Positions 9,437 to 19,019 of a DNA stretch of 64,000 nucleotides are shown piece by piece. The notes under the pieces are model-generated. The model searched no databases and was not told the DNA's origin. It was given only the letters and a program-made list of their open reading frames with translations. Source of the stretch: Campylobacter ureolyticus ACS-301-V-Sch3b. Its GTDB lineage: Bacteria; Campylobacterota; Campylobacteria; Campylobacterales; Campylobacteraceae. Numbering within the stretch: position 1 is the stretch's first letter; each line of letters starts with the position of its first letter. The position numbers and the translations under genes are program-made. Where the stretch lies: contig NZ_KE340326.1 of assembly GCF_000413435.1 (NCBI RefSeq), forward strand, positions 1-64,000. The letters are read 5' to 3'.

Positions 9437-11083
9437 CTAAAATAACAAATTGCTTCTTAAATCATACTCTTTTATAAGCTCTTTTGCTTCATCTAGTTTA
9501 TAAAAATCATTGCAAATTTCATCATCTTTATCATCGCCTTTTGAAACTTCTAAAATACTATTATCTTTTGTAGAAATTTTTATACATTTTTTACCTTTAA
9601 CTTTTAAAAAGGCCCCAGAGTTTGAAATTTCATCAACTTTAACATTTGTCATATATGAAATTTCATCTGCAAATTTAGCCTGGGATGTGTAAAAAGTAGC
9701 GATATCATAAACTAAAGTTTTTAAATTTAAAACACTTTGCTCAAAGTCATCTTCATCTACTTCTAGCGAGCCAAGTGGAAAACCCAAAAAAAGCCCCATT
9801 AAACTAACATTGTCATTTACGATAATATCGAGTTTTGACTTATCATAAACAAAGTTAGTTACAAAACTATCTTTTTCATCTTTTAAAATTCCACTTGCCA
9901 CGATAGCATCTTTAAACATCTCTTCTTTTGTCATTAAGTCATCAAAAAATAGTTCAAAATATTTCTTAGATACTTTTAAATCGCCACTTAAAAAAGCATA
10001 ATTTAAAATATCTAAAAGCTTGCTTTCATCAAAATTTTCAAGCCCAGCTTTTAAATTTAAATTAAAATTTTTACCGTCGCTATCATTAAAGCCGAAATTA
10101 TTTATTGAAATTTTAGGATTTTGTGCTAAAAACTCAAGTCCAAATTTATCTATTTCTTCATCGCTTAATTCTCCAAAACTAGCTTTTAAAACCTTATCTA
10201 TAAAACTTTTATCGATATTTTCAAGCGTAATGTTATACCCAAATTTATCAACTGGTAAACGCTCATTATTAAATTTTATTTGGATTCCATTTGCATTTAA
10301 AATAGAATTAAACTCAAATTTTTTAGTATTGTTATCATTTATTTTATCTTCTTGAGATATGTTTGCTACAAAAAAATCAAAATCATCAAATTTTATTTTT
10401 AAATTTTTAATAGAACAATTTGAGTTTGAATTTGCTATGTGAGTTAGAATTTCATCTATATCAAATGGTTTATCATAGATGTATTCAAGAAATAATTCAT
10501 CATAACTTGCAGAAATTTCATCTGTATTAAGACTAGAGCCTTTTTGAGTAAGAGTTAGGGATTTTAAAAGATTTTTTTTAAAATTCATATTTAAAACAAA
10601 CTCACTTGCATGAATTTTTCCATCATCTTTAAAATTTATCTCATTTAAAATAAATTTTCCATTATGTAAAGAGTTTTTATCACCTTTAAGTGTAAATTTC
10701 AAAAACTTCGTTGAATTAAAAAGTTTTTTAATTTCATCTTGATAACTAAGTGCTTCCATTGTTCCACTAGCTTCATATCCTTTGATTAAATTTAAAACTG
10801 AATTTTGGATATCAACTTTAATCCTTACGATAAAATCTTCATCAAATATATTTAAAAACTCTTTATTTAAAAACTCTTTTGTATAGTTTATATCGCTTAC
10901 TATATGCAAAACCCCTGCTTCTTTTGTATAGGAGTGTTTAACATTTAATTCTTTTGGCATATTCATGTTAAAGCTACTTATATATTCATTAGCTATTTTA
11001 TCGGTTGTTTTTGAGCTTACTATCCAAAAAACACCTGCCAAAACTAAAATTATAAATAAAATCGCCACTAATACTTTTTTCAT
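9437..11083 (-). CDS. Unassigned membrane-anchored envelope protein
   Basis: A 548-residue protein with one N-terminal membrane segment (about residues 3-24) and a long, soluble, presumably periplasmic remainder rich in Asp, Lys, Asn and Phe. The layout recalls the DUF945/YdgA family, and a segment near ISINNFGFNDSDGKNFNLNL resembles it, but the match is weak. I know no function. It stands between a shared terminator and the selD gene, with a 75-base gap to selD, and appears to be its own unit. Confidence 0.6.
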   Translation of the reverse strand: MKKVLVAILFIILVLAGVFWIVSSKTTDKIANEYISSFNMNMPKELNVKHSYTKEAGVLHIVSDINYTKEFLNKEFLNIFDEDFIVRIKVDIQNSVLNLIKGYEASGTMEALSYQDEIKKLFNSTKFLKFTLKGDKNSLHNGKFILNEINFKDDGKIHASEFVLNMNFKKNLLKSLTLTQKGSSLNTDEISASYDELFLEYIYDKPFDIDEILTHIANSNSNCSIKNLKIKFDDFDFFVANISQEDKINDNNTKKFEFNSILNANGIQIKFNNERLPVDKFGYNITLENIDKSFIDKVLKASFGELSDEEIDKFGLEFLAQNPKISINNFGFNDSDGKNFNLNLKAGLENFDESKLLDILNYAFLSGDLKVSKKYFELFFDDLMTKEEMFKDAIVASGILKDEKDSFVTNFVYDKSKLDIIVNDNVSLMGLFLGFPLGSLEVDEDDFEQSVLNLKTLVYDIATFYTSQAKFADEISYMTNVKVDEISNSGAFLKVKGKKCIKISTKDNSILEVSKGDDKDDEICNDFYKLDEAKELIKEYDLRSNLLF

Positions 11084-11158
11084 AATATATCCTTTTTTTC
11101 GTAGTTTAATTATATTTTATTTTAAATAAAAAGCATATAAATTTAAAAATTTTATCAA

Positions 11159-12178
11159 TTAAATATATATATCAAACTCTTTTTTAGGGACTGCTTCACC
11201 AATGATTTGAGAGTTTTCATAACCTGCGTTTTTTAAATTTGTTAAAGCTGTTTTAGCATCTTTTTGGCTAACTGCTATTAAAAGCCCGCCACTTGTTTGT
11301 GGATCGCAAAGCACTATATCAGGCTTAGTATTTGTAAATTTCTTGACAAACTCTAAATTTCTATAAGCCCCACCAGGAATTAAACCTAAATTTGCACACT
11401 TTACAGCTTCGTTTAAGATAGGAATTTTATCTTTATAAAATGAAATGGAAATCTCATCATTAAGCATCTCGCTTGCATGTCCTAAAAGTCCAAAACCAGT
11501 AACATCAGTGCAAGCATTTACTTTTAAGCCTTTTAGAGCAGCTAGCGCATAAAAATTTAGCTGAGTCATGTGAAAAATAGCCTCTTTTATCTCATCTAAA
11601 CTTAACATATCACCCTTAATTGCAGTGCTCAAAATACCCATTCCAAGAGGCTTAGTTAAGATTAGCAAATCTCCTATTTTAGAGGTATTATTGCTCCAAA
11701 ATTTATTTGGATGGACCTTGCCAGTAACACTTAAGCCATAATACATCTCAGGTGTTTCTATACTATGACCACCAACAATCTCTGCGCCGCACTCAACGAC
11801 TTTACTTTTTCCACCAGCTAAAATTTCAGCTAAAATCTCGCTTGAGAAATGACAGCTATCAAAACCGACTATATTTAGCGCATTTAGTGGCTTTGCTCCC
11901 ATAGCAAAAACATCACTTAAAGAATTTGCAGCTGCTATTTGCCCAAAAACAAATGGATCATCAACAACAGGCGTTATAAAATCAAGCGTTTGGACAATGG
12001 CTATATCATCTGTTAGTTTAAAAACACTCGCATCTTCATTATTTGTCGTATTTGATAGTAAAAACTTGCTTTTTTCCACTATGCCATCTAAACTTTTGTT
12101 AAGACCCGCCGGGTCTATTTTAGCGGCTCAACCAGCAGCTTTTACAAATTTTGTCAAATTAAAATTTCTATATTTCAA
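11159..12178 (-). CDS. selD: Selenide, water dikinase, itself a selenoprotein (in-frame UGA)
   Basis: SelD makes selenophosphate from selenide and ATP, the selenium donor for Sec-tRNA. The frame that starts at the GTG at 12079 lacks the catalytic N-terminus. Upstream in the same frame the sequence reads LTKFVKAAG, then TGA (12128-12130), then AAKIDPAGLNKSLDG, which matches the SelD active-site region. With a TTG start at 12178 the UGA is codon 17, the position of E. coli Cys17, and Lys20 is kept. Total length is 339 residues, close to the E. coli 347. The TTG overlaps the TGA stop of yedF, which suggests translational coupling. Later motifs such as AGGKSKVVECGAEIVGGHS are standard. Confidence 0.9.
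12102..12116 (-). promoter_or_regulatory. SECIS-like hairpin in selD
   Basis: On the minus strand AGACCC-GGC-GGGTCT forms a perfect 6-bp GC-rich stem, beginning 11 bases after the UGA. Bacterial SECIS elements lie inside the coding region just 3' of the Sec codon, with the SelB-binding apical stem about this far away. Position and strength both fit, and such a GC-rich stem is striking in this AT-rich DNA. Confidence 0.75.
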
Positions 12179-12771
12179 AGTTTTATCACTTCAAATTCGC
12201 TTAACATTTGCATTACTTCATAGGCATTTGTCATCTCGCCAATGCTTAACTTATCAACTAATTTATAAGCCTCAAGACAACTTCCACAACTATAAATTTT
12301 AATTCCGCTTTCTTCTAGTTTTTTAAGAACTTGATAGCTAACGTGCGATCTATCTGTAGTCATAAAAACAGCATTATTTACACAAATTATAGCAACTGGC
12401 TTATTGTCCAAATTCAAAACAGCACCCAAAAATTTGCTTAATAAATTTTTGCCAACTTCTCCACTTCCAGTTCTATCTTCGTTTAAAAATATAACTTTTT
12501 TTCTTTTTTGGGGCAAAATTTCGCAGTTATAACCATCGGTTGATGGCGAGATTAGATTTTTTGTTTTTATAGTCTTTATCAAAGTTTCGCCATTTTTTTC
12601 ACTTATTTCACAGCTAAACTCATTTGTGTTTAAAAATCTTTTAATATTTTCTCTTGGAGCAATATTATTTACTAAAATTTCTAAACTTTCACCTATTTTA
12701 AGACTTTCTAGCGCCTCTTTTGTTTTTATTAAAGGAGCTGGACACTCTAAATTTCTACAATCAATTTTCAT
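12175..12771 (-). CDS. yedF: Selenium metabolism protein YedF
   Basis: A 198-residue, two-part protein. The N-terminal TusA/SirA-like domain (about 1-72) has the CPxP motif in RNLECPAPLIKT. The C-terminal DsrE-like domain (about 88-198) has CGSCLEAY. YedF-type fusions of this kind occur with selD across selenium-using bacteria, and a role in handling or delivering reactive selenium is thought likely. It overlaps selD by four bases and lies 72 bases after the ModE-like gene. In C. jejuni, as I recall, the same pair sits in the same order next to the fdh genes. Confidence 0.87.
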   Translation of the reverse strand: MKIDCRNLECPAPLIKTKEALESLKIGESLEILVNNIAPRENIKRFLNTNEFSCEISEKNGETLIKTIKTKNLISPSTDGYNCEILPQKRKKVIFLNEDRTGSGEVGKNLLSKFLGAVLNLDNKPVAIICVNNAVFMTTDRSHVSYQVLKKLEESGIKIYSCGSCLEAYKLVDKLSIGEMTNAYEVMQMLSEFEVIKL

Positions 12772-12843
12772 AATTTTTCCTTTTATATAAAGTTTTCTTT
12801 GAACTCAAAGCTAAGGTTAATTATATCAAATCTTTGTTAAGTT

Positions 12844-13557
12844 TTATTTATTTAAAAAAAGCTCTTTAAATCTTTTATTAGAAAATTCCTCTATGTCCGC
12901 TTGTAGTTGCTTATAAGCTTTCATGAGTTCATGAGCTTTTGGTTTTAGCGAAGTTCCTGCTCCTTTTCCACCACCTGGTTTTGTCTCAAAAAGCTCATTG
13001 TCAAAGTTTTTTTCTAAAATTTTTAGATGATTCCAACATTTTTTATAATTCATATCTAATAATTCTGCAGCTTTTTTTATGCTACCAGTTTGATCAATAA
13101 CATCTAAAACCTCGGTTTTACCCTTACCAAACAAAAGTTCTCCATCACTATTTTCTATCCAAATTTTAGTTTTTACAACCACTTTTTTTCCTTTCTTTTC
13201 TTTAAAACAACCTAATTTACAATATTTAACATCTATTTTATGACTTTTTAAAACACCTCTTATAGCTTTAAATCCTTTTGTTTGTTTAGCTATATTTCTT
13301 GCTTCCATGCAGTTAATTCTATTTTTTTCATCTAAAAAAGGCTTTATTTTTAAAAAAATTTCTACATCATCATTTGGGATATCATGTTTAAATTTACCAA
13401 ATTGTCCAAGCTCACAATTAGAAATTTTTATACCCATTTCATCGGCTTTTTTTCCAACTTCTGATATATCAATATCTAGTTCTTTAGCTATTTTAAAAGC
13501 AGCTGCACAACTTAGCTTTTTATCTTCATTTGCTAGTTTTAAAATAAACTCTTCCAT
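12844..13557 (-). CDS. ModE-like winged-helix regulator with N-terminal cysteine repeats
   Basis: A 237-residue protein. The C-terminal half (about 128-237) is a ModE-type LysR-like winged helix, with GKTEVLDVIDQTGSIKKAAE and the wing GGGKGAGTSLKPKA. ModE proteins normally carry molybdate-binding TOBE domains after this part. Here they are absent, and two related repeats precede it instead (about 15-56 and 81-119). Both repeats contain C-x(29-30)-C-x-L-G-x-F (C17/C48 and C83/C113). The position next to fdhD and selD suggests control of formate dehydrogenase or molybdenum/selenium genes. That the cysteines sense metal or redox state is only a guess. Confidence 0.75.
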   Translation of the reverse strand: MEEFILKLANEDKKLSCAAAFKIAKELDIDISEVGKKADEMGIKISNCELGQFGKFKHDIPNDDVEIFLKIKPFLDEKNRINCMEARNIAKQTKGFKAIRGVLKSHKIDVKYCKLGCFKEKKGKKVVVKTKIWIENSDGELLFGKGKTEVLDVIDQTGSIKKAAELLDMNYKKCWNHLKILEKNFDNELFETKPGGGKGAGTSLKPKAHELMKAYKQLQADIEEFSNKRFKELFLNK

Positions 13558-13563
13558 AAATTT

Positions 13564-14352
13564 TTAAATTATCCTTTTTTCAAAACTATAAATATTCATA
13601 GAGTTTCCTCTTGCAAAACCACAAAGCGTAAGATTAAATTTCCTAGCTAACACTACTCCTAAATATGTGGCAGCAGTTCTAGAAACAAGAAGTGGAATTT
13701 TATGCATTATAGCCTTTGCGACCATTTCTGAGCTTAATCTTCCACTTACCATTAAAAACGAATTTTCTAAATTTGCTTTATTTAAAATAGCTTTGCCAAC
13801 GGCCTTATCTATGGTATTATGCTGAGCGATATCTTCGCCTATATAAAACTCACTATCATTTATAAAAAGTTTTGCTGTATGAACACAACCTGTTTTTTCA
13901 TATAAATCGCACTCTGTATAAAAAGTACTCATTCTTGATAAAATTAAACTTGAACTAAAAGTTGAAGAGTTTTTTATAGCCTCACCTTTCATATCCAAAA
14001 ATGAATTTGCAGTTTTTGCGCTTCCACAACCACTTATTACAGATGAGTTTTTTTGTAAATTTTTTATGCTTGTATCGTTTGAATTTAATATTTTAAATTT
14101 AATATTTACTTCAAATTCACTATCTTTATCAATTTTAATATCTAAAATTTCATTAAGCGAATTTATTAAATTTTCACTTATTAAATACCCAATTGCTAAG
14201 GCTTTTTCATCAGTTGGTGTTGCCATTAATGAAATCACTTTTTTCTCATTTAAAAAAATATTAAGTCTAACTTCCATTACCAAGGTATCATCAAAATCAA
14301 ACTTTTCAAAAGATTTAATTTTGATGATTTTGGTACTAGCAACAGGGTTCAT
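13564..14352 (-). CDS. fdhD: Formate dehydrogenase accessory sulfurtransferase FdhD
   Basis: A 262-residue FdhD. In E. coli it moves sulfur from IscS to the molybdenum cofactor, which is needed for active formate dehydrogenase. Family motifs seen are the TGCVHTA segment (about 173-179), the GEDIAQHNTIDKAVG segment and the C-terminal GFARGNSMNIYS. The sulfur-carrying loop reads SGCGSA with C109, so only one of the two cysteines of the E. coli CxxC is present. The gene directly abuts fdhC and is six bases from the ModE-like gene, so all are one operon. Confidence 0.9.
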   Translation of the reverse strand: MNPVASTKIIKIKSFEKFDFDDTLVMEVRLNIFLNEKKVISLMATPTDEKALAIGYLISENLINSLNEILDIKIDKDSEFEVNIKFKILNSNDTSIKNLQKNSSVISGCGSAKTANSFLDMKGEAIKNSSTFSSSLILSRMSTFYTECDLYEKTGCVHTAKLFINDSEFYIGEDIAQHNTIDKAVGKAILNKANLENSFLMVSGRLSSEMVAKAIMHKIPLLVSRTAATYLGVVLARKFNLTLCGFARGNSMNIYSFEKRII

Positions 14353-15315
14353 TTATTTAACTGGCTTTAAATTTGTATATTCTTTTTCAAAAACAGAAGG
14401 TTTAATTTTACCTTTTCTAAGAAGTTCTTGATACCAATAATGATGAAGTATATAAACTTCTTCTTCTTCTTTGTATCCATTTATAATAGCGTGGATTGAG
14501 CCTTTTATACAAAATACTGCCATATAAATATGAACAAGTAAAAATACAGCACATGCTGCACCTAAAATATTATGAATTATAGCGCTTAATCTTAAAATAT
14601 CTATTTGTGTCATTCCTAAAAACGCGCCATTTGCTACAGGAATTTGTGTATCTAAAAAATACATCAAAGCACCTGTTATAACCATAACAAATCCACCACC
14701 CATACAAACCCAAAACCAAGCTTTTTGTCCAAGATTGAATTTGCCTGCTGGAATTGGCTTTTTGTTCTTTGATAGATATCCACCTACCATAATTGCCCAC
14801 CTTGCATCATAGCTTGCAGGAAGCATTCTAAAAAGCCACTTAAAAAACATATATGGTAAAACTATAGCAAATAAAATAGTGGCTATTCCATGTAAATTTT
14901 TACATAATCTTACAAAAAATCCTCCACCAAATTCCTCTCCAAACATCATTATAATACCAGTTGGAACAAGGATAACCCAAGAAAGTGCCGCAACTGCATG
15001 AGTAAGCCTTTCTATAACATTAAAAGCATAAACCTTACCATGATCGTGTGAAAACGACTTTGGTCCTACAATAGCATAGTGCCCAACAAAAGCAACTAAG
15101 ACAGCAATTATTGCAAATAAAGCTAAATTTGCAAAAAAACCACTACTTTGAAGCCAAACAAACCATTCAGCAAAAGGATTGTTGTAATAAGTGTCTATAT
15201 TTTCAACCCTAGCTTTTCCCCAAACGCTGCTATTGTCTTGAATTGCTTTTTTAAATTCCTCATTATATGCAAAAAGCCCAGCAAAAGAGCAAAGCAAAAT
15301 AAAAATTTTTCTCAT
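14353..15315 (-). CDS. fdhC: Formate dehydrogenase cytochrome b subunit
   Basis: A 320-residue FdhI/gamma-type di-haem cytochrome b. It has an N-terminal signal-like segment, then about four membrane helices with histidines placed as haem ligands (for example in IERLTHAVAALSW, CKNLHGIATI and IIHNILGAACAVFLLVHIYM). It accepts electrons from FdhB in the periplasm-facing complex and passes them to menaquinone. It is longer than E. coli FdnI because of an extra N-terminal periplasmic stretch, as in other Campylobacter. It lies 78 bases after fdhB. Confidence 0.9.
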   Translation of the reverse strand: MRKIFILLCSFAGLFAYNEEFKKAIQDNSSVWGKARVENIDTYYNNPFAEWFVWLQSSGFFANLALFAIIAVLVAFVGHYAIVGPKSFSHDHGKVYAFNVIERLTHAVAALSWVILVPTGIIMMFGEEFGGGFFVRLCKNLHGIATILFAIVLPYMFFKWLFRMLPASYDARWAIMVGGYLSKNKKPIPAGKFNLGQKAWFWVCMGGGFVMVITGALMYFLDTQIPVANGAFLGMTQIDILRLSAIIHNILGAACAVFLLVHIYMAVFCIKGSIHAIINGYKEEEEVYILHHYWYQELLRKGKIKPSVFEKEYTNLKPVK

Positions 15316-15393
15316 CTTTAAACCTTTTAAAAAACATTAGATTTAATTATTATACAACATAAATCTAAATTTTACTTTTCATAAAAAAACTAA

Positions 15394-16002
15394 TTACTTC
15401 CAAGAATTTCCAGGATATTCATCCAATGTTCCTAAAGAACCTGTATTATAACCCCTAAGCTCAACTCTGTCGTTATATATTTTATCAACAACTTTTTTAT
15501 CTCCAACCAAAAGTGCTTTTGTAGAACACATAGCAGCACAAAGTGGAACTTTACCCTCTGCTATACGGTTTTGGCCATATTTATGAAACTCATCATCACT
15601 ATGGGTTTCTTCAGGTCCTCCAGCACACATAGTGCATTTATCCATAACACCTTTTGGTAGAAATTTAGTTTCATTTCTAGGAAATTGTGGTGCTCCATAA
15701 GGACATGCATATAAGCAATATCCACAAGCTATGCAAGTGTCTTTGTCATGTAAAACTATCCCATCATCTCTTATATAAAAACAATTTACCGGACAAACTT
15801 GCGCACAAGGAGCATCAGTGCAGTGCATACAAGCAATTGAAACTGAATACTCCTTACCAACAACACCTTCATTAAGAGTATAAACTCTTCTTCTTCTTAC
15901 ATCAAGAGGTAACTCATGTCCACTATCACACGCAACCGTGCAGCCATGACAATCAATGCACCTATCCAAGTCACATAAAAATTTCATTCTTGTATTTGAC
16001 AT
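15394..16002 (-). CDS. fdhB: Formate dehydrogenase iron-sulfur subunit
   Basis: A 202-residue ferredoxin-like protein with four cysteine clusters: CIDCHGCTVAC, CMHCTDAPCAQVCP, CIACGYCLYACP and the split CTMC ... CAAMC set. It would carry electrons from the FdhA catalytic site to the cytochrome FdhC. It has no export signal, so it is expected to cross the membrane bound to the TAT-exported FdhA. The gene lies ten bases after fdhA. Confidence 0.93.
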   Translation of the reverse strand: MSNTRMKFLCDLDRCIDCHGCTVACDSGHELPLDVRRRRVYTLNEGVVGKEYSVSIACMHCTDAPCAQVCPVNCFYIRDDGIVLHDKDTCIACGYCLYACPYGAPQFPRNETKFLPKGVMDKCTMCAGGPEETHSDDEFHKYGQNRIAEGKVPLCAAMCSTKALLVGDKKVVDKIYNDRVELRGYNTGSLGTLDEYPGNSWK

Positions 16003-16012
16003 AAACTACTCC

Positions 16013-18820
16013 TTATGCTTTTTCTATGCGGCATAGTCCGCCTTTTGTTTCAGGAATTTGACAAAATATATCGTATCCATAGTTTGTAACTGTGTTAGCA
16101 CTTTCACCTATTGCGTATGGCCTTGTTCCAGTTGGGTAATTCTTAGACATATCAACTCCTTGCATTACACCAGTAAAGTGGAATGGCAAATGCACAGATA
16201 CTTCATTTACCGCATAAGTAAATCTAGCTTTTACCTTTATCCAAGTTCCCTCTGGGCTAGAAATTTTCATCATATCACCATCTTTAATACCATATTTTTT
16301 AGCCAAATTTGGATTTATATCACAAAACATTTCAGGCGTAAGTCTTGCTAAGAAATGGCTTGCTCTATTTTCCATACCTGCACCGTTTAAATTTACAAGT
16401 CTTCCTGTAATTAAATTTATAGGGAACTCTTTACTATAGTCTTTAGCAAGTTGAACGCTTTTATACTTAGTATCAACTCTGTAATGATCTATTTTATCCT
16501 CATAACTTGGATATTTTTTGGCTAAATCATGTCTTCTTGAATGAAGTGGTTCTCTGTGAATTGGAATCTCATCAGGGAAATTCCAAGCTCTTACTCTTGC
16601 TCTTGCATTTCCATAAGGAGCGATACCTTTTTCCATACATTTTTCAGCAATTATGTTGCTTGTATCAGTACTCCATGATTTTCCCATTTTCTCTTTTTCT
16701 TCATCAGTTAATGTTATGCCTAAAATCTCTTCAATATTATCTTTTGTTATTTGAGGATAGCCTTTATTTATTGGTGAACCAATAGGTCCATCTATAGCAA
16801 GCTGGCTAATGCCATTATGCTCTAAACCAAAATTGTTTCTAAAACCAGTTCCACCATCCATTACAGACTTAGTTATATCATATAAATTTGGAGTTCCTGG
16901 ATGTTTTGTAGTCCAGCATGGCCAAGGAAGTCCATAATATTCACCTTTGCACTCATCAAAACCTTTTAATGTTTTTTTATCAAATTTATCCCAATGAAGA
17001 GTGTGGTTTTTAATTCTCTCAGGAGTCCAACCAGTATATCCTATACTTTTTAGTCCATTAGTTAATTCTCTTGTTGCATCTTCTGGCCACTGGAAATTTC
17101 CTTTTCCATCGCCTAAAGATCTCACATACTCATCATAAAAACCGAGTTTTTTAGCAAGTTCAAATAAAAAATACTCATCAGGCTTACTCTCATACATTGG
17201 CTCAATTGCTTTAAATCTCCATTGAGCACTTCTATTTGTAGCTACAACGGTACCTGAACATTCATATTGAGTTGCAGCTGGAAGAATGAAAATATTATCT
17301 TTTTTATTTGTTATAACAGCAGCTTCATTTACAAAAGGATCAGTTATAACTAAAAGCTCTAAATTATCAAGTCCTTCTTGAACTTTTACTTGTTGAGCAG
17401 TTGATGTTATACCATTACCCATTACAACAAGTGCTTTTAGACTAGTGTTGGCATTGTGAATTTTATCATTTCCATTTTTACCATCTAATACACCTGCCCA
17501 CCATCTTGAAAGAGTAAAGCCGCTTTTATGCATCATCTCTTTACTTACAAAGCGTGATACTAGCCACTCATAATCTACTTTCCAAACGTTTGCATAATGT
17601 CTCCAGCTAGTTTCATTTAATGCATAATATCCTGGTAAATTTTCACTCAAACAACCTACATCGCTTGCGCCTTGAACATTATCATGTCCTCTTAAAATAT
17701 TGCATCCACCACCTGATTTACCCGCATTTCCAAGAGCTAATTGTAAAATAGGAGCAAGTCTTGTGTTTGATGTGCCTATTGTATGTTGTGTTAAACCCAT
17801 AGCCCAAATAAGCGTTCCTGGGCGATTTTTAGCATAAACTTCTGTAATTTTTAATAAAGTTTCTTTTTTTACTCCAGTTACATCTTCAACAACTTCAGGA
17901 GTCCATTTTAAAGCCTCTTTTTCAATGCTTTCCATATCATAAACACGATTATTTATAAACTCTTTGTCTTGCCAGCCGTTTTTAAATATTATGTGAAGCA
18001 TTCCATATATAAAAGCTATATCTGTTCCTGGTCTAATTTGAGCAAAATAATCACTTTTTGCAGCTGTATGAGTATATCTAGGATCTATAGTTATCATAAC
18101 AGCACCATTTTCTCTTGCTTTTAAAAAATGTCTAAAACCAACAGGATGATTAACTGCTGGATTTGCTCCAAATATAATTATAGCTTTTGAAAAGGCTATA
18201 TCATTAAGTGAGTTTGTCATAGCGCCATAACCCCAAGTATTCGCCACACCGGCGACTGTTGCACTATGTCAAATTCTAGCTTGATGATCTATATTATTTG
18301 TTCCATACATTGCCGCAAATTTGCGGATATAATAAGCTTGCTCATTGCTCATTTTAGCTGAGCCAATAAACATGGTTTGCTCTGGATTTTCATCCATATA
18401 TTTTTTCAGTTGAGCACCAATATTTTCAATAGCTTCTTTATAGGTTATCCTTTTCCATTTTCCATTTTCTTTTACCATTGGATATTTAAGCCTAACTGAT
18501 GATCTTGCCATATCAACCATATCAGCACCTTTACAGCAGTGCCCTCCAACGCTAAATGGATGATCCTCAGCAACTTCTTGTCTAACCCAAACACCATCTA
18601 AAACCTCAGCTATTATCCCACAACCTACTGAACAGGCTGTACAAACAGTTCTTACTTTTTTAGATCCAGGGTATGGATTTGAAAGTTCATTACTTGTTGC
18701 TTCTCTAGTAGCTTTGGCTGAACTTAAAGTTGAAGCACCAGCTAAAGCGCCAGATAATGCTGCCATTTTTAAAAATGACCTTCGTCCAATTTTTGGACTT
18801 TGTATATCAACTTGCGACAT
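16013..18820 (-). CDS. fdhA: Formate dehydrogenase catalytic subunit, selenocysteine-containing
   Basis: One 935-residue molybdopterin oxidoreductase interrupted by an in-frame TGA at 18269-18271. The part before it ends NIDHQARI and the part after reads HSATVAGVANTWGYGAM, the normal sequence around the active-site residue of FdhA, so the UGA encodes Sec184. The N-terminus has a twin-arginine signal (GRRSFLKM, R13-R14), followed by a [4Fe-4S] motif CTACSVGC and a later CCKG. It oxidises formate to CO2 on the periplasmic side. Read naively it appears as two genes, of 183 and 744 residues. It lies 13 bases after the TAT peptide gene and has AAGGAGG upstream. Confidence 0.95.
18240..18256 (-). 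promoter_or_regulatory. SECIS-like hairpin in fdhA
   Basis: Starting 13 bases after the UGA on the minus strand, TCGCC-GGTGT-GGCGA forms a 5-bp GC-rich stem with a 5-base loop. Its place just 3' of the Sec codon fits a bacterial SECIS element that recruits SelB. The loop is similar in size to known bacterial examples. Stem limits are by eye. Confidence 0.65.
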
Positions 18821-18833
18821 TTTACCTCCTTAT

Positions 18834-19019
18834 TTATTTTGAATTTTTATAAAAAATTTCCCAACTTTTGGTTTCTTGGTATAAAATTTCAGGTTTTTTA
18901 CCACTACTATTTTTTATCTTTTTACTTGGCTCTCTAGCCTCTAAAGCGCCAACTGCGCCAACTCCAACAGCTGCACTAATAGCTGATTTTTTTAAAAAAT
19001 CTCTTCTTTTAGAATCCAT
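18834..19019 (-). CDS. Small twin-arginine formate dehydrogenase-associated protein
   Basis: A 61-residue protein with a TAT signal (SKRRDFLKKSAIS, R5-R6) and a short tail with no recognisable domain. Small TAT peptides of this kind are found upstream of fdhA in many epsilonproteobacteria (the Cj1513c position, as I recall). They are thought to help assembly or export, but the function is not established. It overlaps the torD-like gene by 11 bases and precedes fdhA by 13, so it is firmly in the operon. Confidence 0.85.
   Translation of the reverse strand: MDSKRRDFLKKSAISAAVGVGAVGALEAREPSKKIKNSSGKKPEILYQETKSWEIFYKNSK

Noticed and set aside
18245..18271. Reading fdhA as two genes or as a frameshifted pseudogene.
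   Set aside because: Both parts are in the same frame, the intervening UGA is at the Sec position of FdhA, and a SECIS-like stem follows.
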